DNA of 64,000 bases from Bradyrhizobium sp. NDS-1 (GTDB lineage: Bacteria > Pseudomonadota > Alphaproteobacteria > Rhizobiales > Xanthobacteraceae), in assembly GCF_032918005.1 (NCBI RefSeq), contig NZ_CP136628.1, forward strand, positions 5,069,501 to 5,133,500. The letters are read 5' to 3'. The translations under genes and the position numbers were made by a program. Under the pieces are notes generated by a model, which did not search any database, was not told the origin of the DNA, and saw only the letters and a program-made list of their open reading frames with translations. Of the stretch, positions 1-8,680 are shown in pieces (within the stretch, counting starts at the first letter, position 1; the number at the start of each line of letters is the position of its first letter).

Positions 1-818
1 AGCGTTTGCGCTGCCAAGCTGAACGCGAGATCCACCCCGATCGAGAGACGAAAACCGCCATCGGCCTGCGCCACCTCGGTCTCGAGCAGGTTCATCGGCG
101 GCTCGCCGATGAAGCTCGCAACGAACAGGTTCGCCGGATGATCCTTCAACTCCCGTTCGCCGGCGAACTGCTGGAGCACGCCATCCTCCATCACCGCGAT
201 GCGGTCGGCAAGCGCGCTCGCCTCGGTCTGATCGTGGGTGACGAAGATCGCCGTCATGCCGCGCTCGGCAAGCAAGCCTTTGATCCGTCCGCGCAGCACC
301 GCGCGCAGCTGCGGCTCGAGCTGGCCCATCGGCTCATCCAGCAGATACAGATCGGCATCGCGCACCAGGGCGCGCGCCAGCGAGACACGCTGCTGCTGCC
401 CTCCGGAAATCGAGCGCGGATAGCTGTCCAGGATATCGGCGATCTCAACCAGCTGCGCGATCGCCTCGACACGCCGGGTCACCTCGGCATACGAGAGCTG
501 CTGCGCCTTCAGGGCGAAGGCGATGTTCTCGCGCACAGTGAGCGGCGGATAGAGCGAATAGCCTTCGAAGGCCATCGCCACCCTGCGCTTCGCCGGCGGC
601 AATTGGTCGATCCGGCGCCGGCCGAGCGTGATCGCCCCCAAGGTAACACTCTCGAAGCCCGCGATCATCCGCAAGGTCGAGGTCTTGCCGCAGCCCGACG
701 AGCCCAGCAGCGCGACGATCTCTCCCTTGCCGACCTCCATGTCGAGCGCGCGCACCGCATGGACCGGCGGCTTGCCGCGGCTCTGATAGACCTTGTCGAC
801 CTTGCTGATCTCGAGCAT
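1..818 (-). CDS. ABC importer ATP-binding subunit, MalK/UgpC type (3' end cut by window)
   Basis: This is the second of two tandem ATPases of a CUT1-type carbohydrate importer. I read it from the reverse strand starting at the ATG at 818, with GGAGAG about 11 bases upstream and a 22-base gap after the preceding ATPase gene. The frame stays open to base 1, so the C-terminus is missing. Walker A GSSGCGKT is at about residues 39-46, signature ISGGQ at 137-141, Walker B LYLLDE ends in a normal catalytic Glu, and the switch His is present in FVTHD. The Q-loop reads FEGYSLYP, with Glu where MalK-type proteins have Gln. It probably pairs with the neighbouring, more degenerate ATPase. Two unlike ATPases in one CUT1 operon resemble the rhizobial GlpSTPQV glycerol transporter, but the substrate is unknown. 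Confidence 0.9.
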   Translation of the reverse strand, partial: MLEISKVDKVYQSRGKPPVHAVRALDMEVGKGEIVALLGSSGCGKTSTLRMIAGFESVTLGAITLGRRRIDQLPPAKRRVAMAFEGYSLYPPLTVRENIAFALKAQQLSYAEVTRRVEAIAQLVEIADILDSYPRSISGGQQQRVSLARALVRDADLYLLDEPMGQLEPQLRAVLRGRIKGLLAERGMTAIFVTHDQTEASALADRIAVMEDGVLQQFAGERELKDHPANLFVASFIGEPPMNLLETEVAQADGGFRLSIGVDLAFSLAAQT

Positions 819-840
819 GCCCACGCCTATCCCGCTCTCC

Positions 841-1944
841 TCATGCCGCCTGCCGTCGATGCGACAGTCCGACGCGCAGACCCGTTGCACGGTCGAACAG
901 AAGCGCCGCCTCCGGCGCGAAGCGAACGAAGACCCCGTCCTCCGCGCTCGCCATGGCCGAGCCCTGCGGCAGGGCGGCGAGCCACTCGGATCCGTCGGCG
1001 AAGCGCAGCAGCAGCACGGCCTTCTCATGCATCGGCGTGACCGCGACGATACGCGCCGGTATGGCGTTTTCGCCGGCTTGGCGGCTGATGACGAGATCAT
1101 CCGGACGCACGCCGAGCCAGCACGGACCGTGATCGACGATCGCGCGATCGGCGGCGTCTAGCCGCACGGGCGTCCCCGCCACCTGCGCGCTGAGCCCGCC
1201 CTGCGCGGCGACCGGCTCGACCTCCGCGAGATTGATGCTGGGATCGCCGAACAGGCGCGCGACCGCAACCGACGCGGGCCTGGCATAGATCTCCTCGGGA
1301 CGCGCGACCTGCACCAGGCGGCCGTCGACCAGCACCGCGATCCGGTCGGCGATCGCCATCGCCTCGCGATAGTCCTGGGTGACGTAGAGGACTGAGGCCG
1401 AGCTCCGCCGCAGCAGGCTCGGCAATTCGAGCCGCATCTCGTAGCGCAGCTTGGCATCGACATTGCGCAAGGGATCGTCGAGCAGCAGCACATCCGGGTT
1501 GCCGATCAGGGCGCGCGCGAGCGCGGTGCGCTGCTTCTGCCCGTTCGACAATTCGCGCGGCCTGTGGCCGAGCACATGCTCGATCTTCAGCAGCCGGCTG
1601 ATCGACTTGACCCGGCTCGCCACCTCCGCGGCGCCCTTGGCTCGCAGGCCGCTAGCTATGTTGTTCTGCGCGCTCATGTGGGGAAACAGGGCAAAGTTCT
1701 GGAAGGCCATGCCGATCCCGCGCTGCTCGGGCGGCGCGCCCACGATCGATCGACCGCCGACCAGGATGTCTCCCTCGTCCGGTTCGAACATGCCCGCGAT
1801 CATGCGCAGGAGCACGGTCTTGCCGCTGCCGGACGGACCGAACACCGCGACGATTTCGCCGGGCTCGACCGCCAGCGAAAGATCCTCGGCGCAGCGGACC
1901 GGGCCGAACGACTTGCCGACGGCGTTGAGTTCAAGACGCGCCAT
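841..1944 (-). CDS. ABC importer ATP-binding subunit with degenerate catalytic residues
   Basis: This 367-residue protein of the MalK/UgpC type has an N-terminal nucleotide-binding domain and a C-terminal OB-type regulatory domain (about 240-367). Walker A GPSGSGKT is at 36-43 and the Q-loop FQNFALFPH is normal. Three positions deviate from consensus: the signature is LSNGQ (132-136), Walker B ends LLLDD with Asp instead of the catalytic Glu (157), and the switch His is Gln (VTQDY, 190). It lies 4 bases after the permease gene and 22 bases before the other ATPase, so both are co-translated. I infer a heterodimer in which this subunit contributes a weak hydrolytic site. Membership in a sugar or polyol importer is firm; the substrate is not. 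Confidence 0.93.
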   Translation of the reverse strand: MARLELNAVGKSFGPVRCAEDLSLAVEPGEIVAVFGPSGSGKTVLLRMIAGMFEPDEGDILVGGRSIVGAPPEQRGIGMAFQNFALFPHMSAQNNIASGLRAKGAAEVASRVKSISRLLKIEHVLGHRPRELSNGQKQRTALARALIGNPDVLLLDDPLRNVDAKLRYEMRLELPSLLRRSSASVLYVTQDYREAMAIADRIAVLVDGRLVQVARPEEIYARPASVAVARLFGDPSINLAEVEPVAAQGGLSAQVAGTPVRLDAADRAIVDHGPCWLGVRPDDLVISRQAGENAIPARIVAVTPMHEKAVLLLRFADGSEWLAALPQGSAMASAEDGVFVRFAPEAALLFDRATGLRVGLSHRRQAA

Positions 1945-1948
1945 GCTG

Positions 1949-2806
1949 TCAGCCTTTCACCGCACCGAGCGACAGGCCCTCGACCAGATAGCGCTGCGCG
2001 TACAGCGCGAGCAGCAGGGTCGGCGTGACCGAGAGCACGATCGCGGCTGCGATCTGGCCGTACTGAATGCCCGACGCCGTGACGAACGCCAGCGCCCCCA
2101 CGGTCACAGGCTGCTTGTCGGCCGAGGCCAGGATCAGCGCGAACACGAAATTGTTCCAGCAAAAGATGAAGGACAGCAGGCCGGCTGCCGCGATGCCAGG
2201 TCCTGCGAGCGGCACCGCGATCCGCGTGAATGCCTCGCGCCAGGTATGACCAGCGAGGCGATAGGCATGTTCGATGTCGGGGCTGATGTCCTCGAAATAG
2301 CCGCGCACGATCCACAGGATCAGCGGCAACGCGATGAGCTGATAGACCCAGACGATGCCGAAATAGGTGTCGTTGAGGCCGAGCTGCTGGTAGTACAGCG
2401 ACAGCGGCAACAGCACCAGCAGCGGCGGCGCGAAGCGGAACGACAGCAGCGTGAAGGCGATGGTCTCGCCGAGCCGGAACTTGAACCGCGCAAAGGCGTA
2501 GGCCGCGGGCACACCAAGCAGCAGGGCCAGCACCACGGCAGCGCTCGACAGCGCAAAGCTGTTCACGAGGTTACGCATGAAGGATATTTCGAGATTGCCG
2601 GCAGCGGTCCGCAGCTGCCCCGAGATCAGGGCCTGATAATTGGCCAGCGTCGGCTCGAACAGGATGTGCGGCGGAATCCGCAGGATCTGCTCGTTGGCCT
2701 GGAACGACATCAGGAAGATCCAGACGATCGGAAACAGGAAGAACACGAGCACGAGCGCGAGCGCCATGCCTCGGAAGATGCGCCCTGCGAAACTGGAGTG
2801 ATCCAT
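1949..2806 (-). CDS. ABC carbohydrate importer inner-membrane permease (MalG-like)
   Basis: This 285-residue polytopic membrane protein starts with a hydrophobic helix (about residues 12-33, ending FPIVWIFLMSF). It carries the cytoplasmic EAA coupling motif near EHAYRLAGHTWREAF, which docks on the ATPases. Length and N-terminus fit the second permease of CUT1 systems (MalG/UgpE type). The ATG at 2806 has a strong GGGAGG ribosome site. It lies 16 bases after the first permease and 4 bases before the ATPase. It forms the translocation channel with that permease in the inner membrane. Confidence 0.93.
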   Translation of the reverse strand: MDHSSFAGRIFRGMALALVLVFFLFPIVWIFLMSFQANEQILRIPPHILFEPTLANYQALISGQLRTAAGNLEISFMRNLVNSFALSSAAVVLALLLGVPAAYAFARFKFRLGETIAFTLLSFRFAPPLLVLLPLSLYYQQLGLNDTYFGIVWVYQLIALPLILWIVRGYFEDISPDIEHAYRLAGHTWREAFTRIAVPLAGPGIAAAGLLSFIFCWNNFVFALILASADKQPVTVGALAFVTASGIQYGQIAAAIVLSVTPTLLLALYAQRYLVEGLSLGAVKG

Positions 2807-2822
2807 CGCCGCCTCCCGTGCC

Positions 2823-3755
2823 TCACGCGTGGCCGTGGGCGCGCGCCCGCAGGCGCAGCCAGTTCTTGATGAAGATGTTCGACAGGATATTGGTGATCAG
2901 CCACAGGATCATCAGCAGTGCCGCCGAACGGCCGACATTGGTGTATTGGAAGAATTCGAGATAGGCCTGAACCTGGAACACCATCAGCCGGTCACCGGGA
3001 CCGCCCTGCGTCATCGCATAGATGATGTCAAACTGCTGGATCGAATCCAGCAGGCGAAATAGCGACGCCGTGATGATGTAGGGCGCGAGCATCGGCAGCG
3101 TGATGCGGAAGAACACGAAGCTGGCCGGGACACCATCGAGCGCCGCGGCCTCGAACGGCTGCCGCGGCAGCGAGCGCAGGCCCGCCAGCAGCAAGATCAT
3201 GATGAAGGGCGTGTAGACCCAGACGTCCACCAGCACCACCGTGAGCAATGCGCTCGAAGGATCGGACGCCCATTTGAAGTCGTGCACGCCGAGCAGGCTG
3301 ACGAGATAGGACAGAATGCCGAAGCTCGGGTTGGTCATGAGCTTCCACATCAGCGCCGCGATCGCGGGCGCCGTCATCAACGGCAGCAGCAGCGCGATGG
3401 ACACCGCATTGTGAAAGCGCGTCGGACGTCGCAGCAGCAGGGCAATGCCGAGACCGAGCAGCAGCTCAAGCACCACCGTCAAGGCGGTATAGGTGAGCGA
3501 GATGCGAAGCGTGTTCCAGAAGGCGGGATCGGAGAGAAAGTCGATGTAATTGTCGACCCCTATGAAGCCGCGCAGATGAGGCAGGTTCAGCCGGTAGCGC
3601 TGGAGCGAATAGATCGCCGCCGTCACGAAGGGCACGAGGATGGCGATGCAGACCAGCAGGGCCGGCAGGCTCAGCAGATAGGGCAGCATGCGCCCGCGCA
3701 GCCTCGTGGTGCGGCGCTGCAGCACATTCGTCTGGGACAACTGGACCATGCTCAT
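2823..3755 (-). CDS. ABC carbohydrate importer inner-membrane permease (MalF/UgpA-like)
   Basis: This 310-residue permease has an N-terminal transmembrane helix (LPYLLSLPALLVCIAILVPF) followed by five more hydrophobic segments. Its EAA loop reads EAAALDGVPASFVFFRITLP. It is the first permease of the CUT1 pair. It starts about 150 bases downstream of the binding-protein gene, beyond a strong hairpin at 3782-3827, which probably lowers its expression relative to the binding protein. A second ATG two codons inside the chosen start is equally possible. Confidence 0.93.
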   Translation of the reverse strand: MSMVQLSQTNVLQRRTTRLRGRMLPYLLSLPALLVCIAILVPFVTAAIYSLQRYRLNLPHLRGFIGVDNYIDFLSDPAFWNTLRISLTYTALTVVLELLLGLGIALLLRRPTRFHNAVSIALLLPLMTAPAIAALMWKLMTNPSFGILSYLVSLLGVHDFKWASDPSSALLTVVLVDVWVYTPFIMILLLAGLRSLPRQPFEAAALDGVPASFVFFRITLPMLAPYIITASLFRLLDSIQQFDIIYAMTQGGPGDRLMVFQVQAYLEFFQYTNVGRSAALLMILWLITNILSNIFIKNWLRLRARAHGHA

Positions 3756-3781
3756 GATGATACGGGATCACGCATTGGCTT

Positions 3782-3827
3782 CAACTCGCCGGCCCGGACC
3801 GGATGGGCGTTCCGAACCGGCGAGTTG
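3782..3827 (-). other. Long imperfect hairpin between binding-protein and permease genes
   Basis: CAACTCGCCGG (3782-3792) pairs exactly with CCGGCGAGTTG (3817-3827). The pairing extends inward imperfectly to about 19 positions, leaving a loop of about 8 bases. There is no U-tract, so it does not look like a Rho-independent terminator. Hairpins placed after a binding-protein gene typically protect the upstream mRNA segment, as between malE and malF. Next to it, 3883-3915 contains short tandem repeats of CAAGGC(C/T)GTTCAAC running into the end of the binding-protein gene. Confidence 0.6.
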
Positions 3828-3904
3828 GCGTGGCGCGGAGGAATGGGCGCCACGCAAGGCATCGTAGGCGGCAAACTCAGCCAAGGCTGTTCAACCAAGG
3901 CCGT

Positions 3905-5344
3905 TCAACCAAGGCCTGCCTGCTTGAGCTGGCGGTTGATGCTGTCGGCGAGCTTGTCGAGTCCCTCGTCGACGCTGACCTCCTTGGCTACCATCTTCTG
4001 GAGCGAAGCCGCCCATTCCGTCGTCAGGTCGAAGAACAGCGGCTGGGCCGTGAAGTAAATCTTGGCACCCGGCGAGGACAGATCATGCTGCTCGAGATAG
4101 CCCGGATAGGACTTTGCGATCCGATCGCGGAATTCGCTGTCCTTCCAGACCGACGCGCGCACCGGATTGACGAAATCCATCTTGCGGGCGCCGAACAGAT
4201 CGTGCTCGGTCGAGGCCGCCCATTGCATGAACAGCCAGGTCGCGTCCTTCTGCTTGGAGAAGCTGGAGAGCGCGAGCGACCAGATCCAGACGTTCGGCGT
4301 CGGCGCCTTGGCGGCCGGATTGGCCGCGAACGGCGCATAGCCGAGATTGCCCCTCTCCTTGTTCTCGCCGCCGTTCATGAAGTAGCCGAGAATGTCGGCG
4401 TCGAAGATCATGCCGGAGGCGCCGGCGCCGAGATCGGTGCCGACCTGGTACCAGGTGTAGGTCGACCAGTTTTTCGGCCCCGAGGTCTGGATCATCTTGA
4501 CCCATTTCTCGTGAAACTCCTTGGAGGCCTTGGTGTTCATGGCGGCCTTCAGCTTGCCGCCCTCCATCACGAAATCCTTCTGGCCGAAATTCGAATAGGC
4601 CGAGAGGAAGCCGGGATGGATCGTGGCCCACGATCGCGAGCCACGCACGCCGACGCCGTAAGGTCCGCCCGCATCCTTGGTGATCTTGGCGGCGACGTCG
4701 AGCAGCTCGTCGAGATTCTTCGGTGGCTTGACGCCGACCTTGCCGAAGATGTTGCGATTGTAGGTGATGTTGTTGAGCTCATAGCCCCACGGGATGCACC
4801 ATTGCTTGGCCTTGCCCGAGCCGAGCTCGGAGCCAGCAACGCCGTCCCATGCCGTCGAGGAACGAAGGCCGGGCAGCACGTCGTCCCAGGCGAAGGCCGG
4901 GTTGGTCTTTGCGGGGTCCTTGATGTAGGCGTTAAGATCCTCGATCCAGCCGGCCGGACCGTAGGTCCAGGTCATATAGGCGCCGGTCATGAAGGCGTCG
5001 TACTGGTCCGATTTCGAGGACAGCGCCGCGGTGACCTTGTCGAAATAGACGTCCTCCGGGAAGATGTCGTACGCGACGTTCATTCCCGTCAGCGCCTTGA
5101 AGGCCTCGATATCGCCGATCATCGCATCGACATAGGGATGCTTGTTCAACAGCAGCTTGACCGTCTTGCCGCTATAGGCCTTCCAGTTGAAGTCCGCCGC
5201 CATGGCCCGCGACATTGCGGAGACATAGGCCGCGTTGGCAGCAACGCCGGCGATGCCGAGCTTGGCGGCGCCATCCAGCAGATCACGCCGGCTGATGCGT
5301 TTGGCGGCGTAGGAGTCGAACAGATTCTTCTCGCGATCGTACAT
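3905..5344 (-). CDS. Extracellular solute-binding protein (family 1), Tat-exported
   Basis: This 479-residue binding protein of the CUT1 importer captures the sugar or polyol in the periplasm. The N-terminus carries a twin-arginine motif (ISRRDLLDGAAKLG, Arg19-Arg20), a weakly hydrophobic stretch and a likely cleavage after SRAMA, so export is probably by Tat. The body has the usual family features (PYVDAMIGDIEAF, a Trp-rich C-terminal half). It is 13 bases downstream of the regulator gene and is followed by a hairpin before the permease genes. The ligand cannot be read from sequence. The neighbouring kinase and aldolase suggest a polyol or ketose. Confidence 0.92.
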   Translation of the reverse strand: MYDREKNLFDSYAAKRISRRDLLDGAAKLGIAGVAANAAYVSAMSRAMAADFNWKAYSGKTVKLLLNKHPYVDAMIGDIEAFKALTGMNVAYDIFPEDVYFDKVTAALSSKSDQYDAFMTGAYMTWTYGPAGWIEDLNAYIKDPAKTNPAFAWDDVLPGLRSSTAWDGVAGSELGSGKAKQWCIPWGYELNNITYNRNIFGKVGVKPPKNLDELLDVAAKITKDAGGPYGVGVRGSRSWATIHPGFLSAYSNFGQKDFVMEGGKLKAAMNTKASKEFHEKWVKMIQTSGPKNWSTYTWYQVGTDLGAGASGMIFDADILGYFMNGGENKERGNLGYAPFAANPAAKAPTPNVWIWSLALSSFSKQKDATWLFMQWAASTEHDLFGARKMDFVNPVRASVWKDSEFRDRIAKSYPGYLEQHDLSSPGAKIYFTAQPLFFDLTTEWAASLQKMVAKEVSVDEGLDKLADSINRQLKQAGLG

Positions 5345-5357
5345 GGGTAACCTCCCG

Positions 5358-6371
5358 TTATGCGCGTTTACTTCCCTTCTGTCGCTTGTTCTTGGTCTTG
5401 TTGGTCTTGCCCTTGCCGGATGTCGCCTCCAGCTTGTCGGTTGCGAGGGCCTGTGCGGTCACCTCGTCGATGATGAGACCGTGCAGGAGGCCGCTGCGCA
5501 GCACCGCGCGCAGCGCCGTCACCTTGGCGAGACCGCCGCCGATGGCGACGATGCGGTGTTTCCTGAGGTCCGCGCCCTCCATCGAGGTCGCACGCGCCGA
5601 CAGGTCGATGTCCAGCAGCTCGCCGTTGGCGTTGAAGAAATGCCCGAGCAGGTCGGCGCAGGCGCCGGCGCGCTTCAATTCGACAACCTCGTCCGGCCTG
5701 ATCATGCCGCTCGAGACCAGGAAGCCCTCGGCATGGATCTGTCCGATGCCGACGAACAGGAGCGAGGCCTTGCGCGCGAGCGCGAACACCTCCGCGATGC
5801 CAAATTGCTTCATCAACACCGCGCGGTCGGCGACCGAATTGGCGAACACCGGCACCGGCAGGAGATAAGCCTCCGCGCCGGTGCGTTCCGCTAGCCGGTG
5901 AATGACGTCGAACGGATTGGCGGCGAATTTCCGCGTCAATCCGCCGAGCAGGGAGACGAATTGCACGCTGCGCGCCGGCGTCTGCGGCAACTGCTCGACT
6001 ACCGCTGCGAGCGTGCGGCCATGCCCGACGCCGATGATCTTGTCCTCGCCGCGTTCGAGGTTCTGCCGCAGGAAGCTCGCGCCTTCGAGCGCAAGGGCCC
6101 TGAGTGGCAGCTCGCCCTCGCCGAGATCGGGCGCGACGCGGCAGAAGGCAAGGCCGTAGCGCTCGACCAGCGTGTTCTCCAGCGCGACGCATTCGGCCAC
6201 AGGACCTTCGACGAAGACGCGGATCATGCCCTCGCGGCTGGCACGCGCGATCAGCCGATGCGCCTTGGTGCTCTGGATGTTGAGGCGGTCGGCGACTTCG
6301 GACTGGGTCAGCCCGGCGGCGAAGTACAGCCACGCCGCGCGCGTTGCGAGCGACGCCTCACCGTCAACCAT
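5358..6371 (-). CDS. SorC/DeoR-type sugar-binding transcriptional regulator
   Basis: From the ATG at 6371 this is 337 residues. An N-terminal helix-turn-helix (about 20-45, GLTQSEVADRLNIQSTKAHR) is followed by a SorC sugar-phosphate-binding domain (IIGVGHGRTLAAV, LLGGLTRKFA, FVGIGQI). The frame is open to a TTG at 6419 and a GTG at 6398. I chose the ATG because family members begin close to the helix-turn-helix and because the upstream codons overlap the putative operator at 6414-6447. The last 20 residues are a Lys-rich tail of unknown role. It is first in the importer operon and divergent from the kinase operon, so it probably controls both and responds to a phosphorylated intermediate. Confidence 0.88.
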   Translation of the reverse strand: MVDGEASLATRAAWLYFAAGLTQSEVADRLNIQSTKAHRLIARASREGMIRVFVEGPVAECVALENTLVERYGLAFCRVAPDLGEGELPLRALALEGASFLRQNLERGEDKIIGVGHGRTLAAVVEQLPQTPARSVQFVSLLGGLTRKFAANPFDVIHRLAERTGAEAYLLPVPVFANSVADRAVLMKQFGIAEVFALARKASLLFVGIGQIHAEGFLVSSGMIRPDEVVELKRAGACADLLGHFFNANGELLDIDLSARATSMEGADLRKHRIVAIGGGLAKVTALRAVLRSGLLHGLIIDEVTAQALATDKLEATSGKGKTNKTKNKRQKGSKRA

Positions 6372-6413
6372 CGGCAGCCTGTCGGAAGGTATCGCCACGC
6401 CGGAAAAGCCCTC

Positions 6414-6447
6414 TTGCAATTTTCTTCACGTCTTGCAAAAAATTGCA
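6414..6447. promoter_or_regulatory. Candidate operator of the SorC-type regulator
   Basis: The divergent intergenic space contains TTGCAAT at 6414-6420 and the palindrome TTGCAAAAAATTGCA at 6433-6447. The second is a TGCAA-N4-TTGCA dyad. The position between the divergent regulator-importer and kinase operons fits an autoregulatory operator for both. SorC-family regulators commonly bind A/T-rich dyads of this kind. The assignment rests on position and symmetry only. Confidence 0.45.
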
Positions 6448-6529
6448 GAGACGGGTTGGAACGTCAATCCCCCAAACGTGCTGCGGTGCAATCTTGCCGG
6501 GCACGCATCGCTCACGCTGAGGAGGTCGA

Positions 6530-7810
6530 ATGACAGGCGTGTTCCTCGGCATCGACGTCGGAACGGGCGGCGTTCGCGCCTGCGCCCTCGATGCGCGCGG
6601 TGACAAGCTCGGCATGGAATCGGCGCCCCTTCCCGCGCCACGCCAGGATGGCCAAGCGATCGACCAGGATCCGGAACTCTGGTGGAAGGCGACGGCGGCC
6701 GCGATCGGCAAGCTCGGCCGCATTGTCGATCTCGGGGCTGTCGAGTGCGTCAGCGTCGACGGCACGTCGGGAACGCTGCTGCTCATCGACGCCACAGGCC
6801 AGCCCTGCACGCCGGGGCTGATGTACAATGACGCGCGAGCGGCAGCCGAAGCCGTCCGCATTGCGGCAGTGGCCCCCTCGGACAGCGGCGCACATGGCGC
6901 GCGCAGCGCATTGGCGAAGCTGCTGTATCTGTCGGGCCGCGGCGAGGCCGGACACGCGCGCTTTGCCGTGCATCAGGCCGACTGGATCGCAGGAAGGCTC
7001 GCCGGACATCACGGCATCAGCGACGAGAACAACGTCCTGAAGCTCGGCTACGATCCCGTGACGCGCGGCTGGCCGGCCTGGCTCGACGCGCTCGGCGTGC
7101 CCCGTGAATTGCTGCCGAAGGTGCTGGTGCCGGGAACCCCATTTGCGGAGATCGATTCCGCTGTCGCGACGGCGCTGGGCCTGTCGCCGGCGGCGCGCAT
7201 CGCTGCCGGCACCACCGACGGCGTCGCCGCCTTTATCGCCACCCGCGCCGATACGCCCGGCGATGCCGTCACCTCGCTCGGAACGACGCTGGTGGTGAAG
7301 CTGCTGGCGACGCGGCCGATCTTCGCCGCCGATCAAGGCGTCTATTCGCACCGGCTGGGCGAGCGCTGGCTCGCCGGCGGCGCCTCCAATTCCGGCGGCG
7401 GCGCGCTGCTCACGCATTTCACGGCCGCCGATATCGAACGAATGACGCCGCGATTGCAGCCGGAGGTGCCGACCGGGCTCAACTACTATCCGCTTCCCAA
7501 GCCCGGCGAACGCTTTCCAATCGCCGATCCGGCTCTGCCGGCAAAGGTGGCGCCGCGCCCTTCGGACGATCACCGCTTCTTCCAGGCGCTGCTCGAAGGC
7601 ATCGCGGGGATCGAAGCGCTCGCCTATCGGCGCCTGGCCGAGCTCGGAGCACCAAAGCTGCGGCGCGTCGTCAGCATTGGTGGCGGGGCGAGGAACGCGG
7701 CCTGGACCGAGATCAGGCGCCGCGCCCTCGGCGTTGCCGTCACCGTCGCCGAAGAGACGGAGGCCAGTTACGGCGCGGCGCTGCTCGCACTGCGAGGCGC
7801 CCCGCCATGA
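6530..7810 (+). CDS. FGGY-family carbohydrate kinase, D-ribulokinase-like
   Basis: This 426-residue kinase has the FGGY fold: N-terminal phosphate loop GIDVGTGGVRA (7-17), substrate segment CVSVDGTSGT, and ATP-side motifs AGTTDGVAAF, TSLGTTLVVKLL and SIGGGARNAAWTEI. It is short for a xylulokinase (about 480-500). It resembles the group that includes plant and cyanobacterial D-ribulokinase, so a ketopentose or other ketose is a reasonable substrate guess. GAGGAGG lies just before the ATG. Its stop overlaps the start of the HAD gene by 4 bases. It is transcribed away from the importer operon and probably phosphorylates the imported sugar. Confidence 0.88.
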   Translation: MTGVFLGIDVGTGGVRACALDARGDKLGMESAPLPAPRQDGQAIDQDPELWWKATAAAIGKLGRIVDLGAVECVSVDGTSGTLLLIDATGQPCTPGLMYNDARAAAEAVRIAAVAPSDSGAHGARSALAKLLYLSGRGEAGHARFAVHQADWIAGRLAGHHGISDENNVLKLGYDPVTRGWPAWLDALGVPRELLPKVLVPGTPFAEIDSAVATALGLSPAARIAAGTTDGVAAFIATRADTPGDAVTSLGTTLVVKLLATRPIFAADQGVYSHRLGERWLAGGASNSGGGALLTHFTAADIERMTPRLQPEVPTGLNYYPLPKPGERFPIADPALPAKVAPRPSDDHRFFQALLEGIAGIEALAYRRLAELGAPKLRRVVSIGGGARNAAWTEIRRRALGVAVTVAEETEASYGAALLALRGAPP

Positions 7811-8670
7811 CAGCCGACATCATTGACATCGAAGGTCTCGGCACGATCGCCGGTCGCTTTGATCACGTGCTGCTCGATCAATGGGGCACGCTGCACAAGG
7901 GTCAAGCCATCTTTCCCCAGGCGCGCGACTGCGTTGCGCGACTGCGCCAGGCCGGCAAGCGCATCCTCGTGCTGTCGAACTCGGGCAAGCGCGCCGGCAG
8001 CAATGCGGCGCGACTTGCCTCGCTCGGTCTTTCCCCGGAGGCCTATGACGGCATCCTGACATCAGGCGAAGTCACGTGGCACGGCCTGAAGGCGCGCACG
8101 CAGGAGCCCTTCATCGGACTTGGGCAGAGCTGCTTCCTGATCGCGCGCGGCGGCGACAAGGCGGTCGTCGACGGGCTCGACCTCGATCTCGTCACCGACA
8201 TCGGGAAAGCCGATTTCATCCTGCTCGCAGGTCTCGACGACTCCGTCGCCGAGCCCGAATACTGGCGCGCGTGCCTGACCGGGGCCGTTGCACGCGGCCT
8301 GCCGATGCTGTGCGCCAATCCCGATCTCGCGATGTTCGGCGCCACCGGATTGATCCCGGCGCCCGGCGCACTGGCGCGCTTCTACGCGACGCTGGGCGGC
8401 CGTGTGACCTATGTTGGCAAGCCGCACGCGCCGATCTTTGCCGCCGCGCTCGAGTGGCTCGGCCAGCCGGCGCCGGCGCGCGTGCTGATGATCGGTGACA
8501 GCCTCGACCATGACGTGGCCGGCGCCGCCAGGGCCGGCATGCTGACGCTGCTGCTCAGATCCGGCGTGCACCGGAATGAGACGCGGACTGGCCCGCGTGA
8601 ATTGGTACGAGGGCCGCCCGTCGCGGCTGTGCCGATGCCGCACTGGACAATGGATCATCTGGCCTGGTGA
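7807..8670 (+). CDS. HAD-superfamily class IIA (NagD-like) protein
   Basis: This 287-residue HAD protein of the TIGR01459-like group overlaps the kinase stop by 4 bases (ATGA). Motif I is LLDQWGTLHKG. The nucleophile Asp24 is present, but the usual second Asp is Trp26, which is typical of this group (DxWG). Motif II (VLSNSGKR) and the C-terminal motif GDSLDHDVAGAA are intact. HAD-IIA enzymes are phosphatases in other systems. Whether this group hydrolyses phosphate without the second Asp is uncertain. The tight coupling suggests work on the kinase product or on a damaged side product. Confidence 0.85.
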   Translation: MTADIIDIEGLGTIAGRFDHVLLDQWGTLHKGQAIFPQARDCVARLRQAGKRILVLSNSGKRAGSNAARLASLGLSPEAYDGILTSGEVTWHGLKARTQEPFIGLGQSCFLIARGGDKAVVDGLDLDLVTDIGKADFILLAGLDDSVAEPEYWRACLTGAVARGLPMLCANPDLAMFGATGLIPAPGALARFYATLGGRVTYVGKPHAPIFAAALEWLGQPAPARVLMIGDSLDHDVAGAARAGMLTLLLRSGVHRNETRTGPRELVRGPPVAAVPMPHWTMDHLAW

Positions 8671-8680
8671 GAGGCGTGCG

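Noticed and set aside
6..1040. Long plus-strand frame over the ABC ATPase genes
   Set aside because: It is antisense to two well-matched ATPase genes, has His/Arg-rich low-complexity composition and no family motifs. It is a GC-rich shadow.
3782..3827. Rho-independent terminator in the sugar operon
   Set aside because: The stem is strong but no U-tract follows on the transcribed strand, and the operon clearly continues, so a stability element is more likely.
8576..8680. Upstream start for the aldolase
   Set aside because: It lies inside the HAD gene and adds an Arg-rich segment foreign to the family. The ATG at 8681 has a ribosome site and normal spacing.
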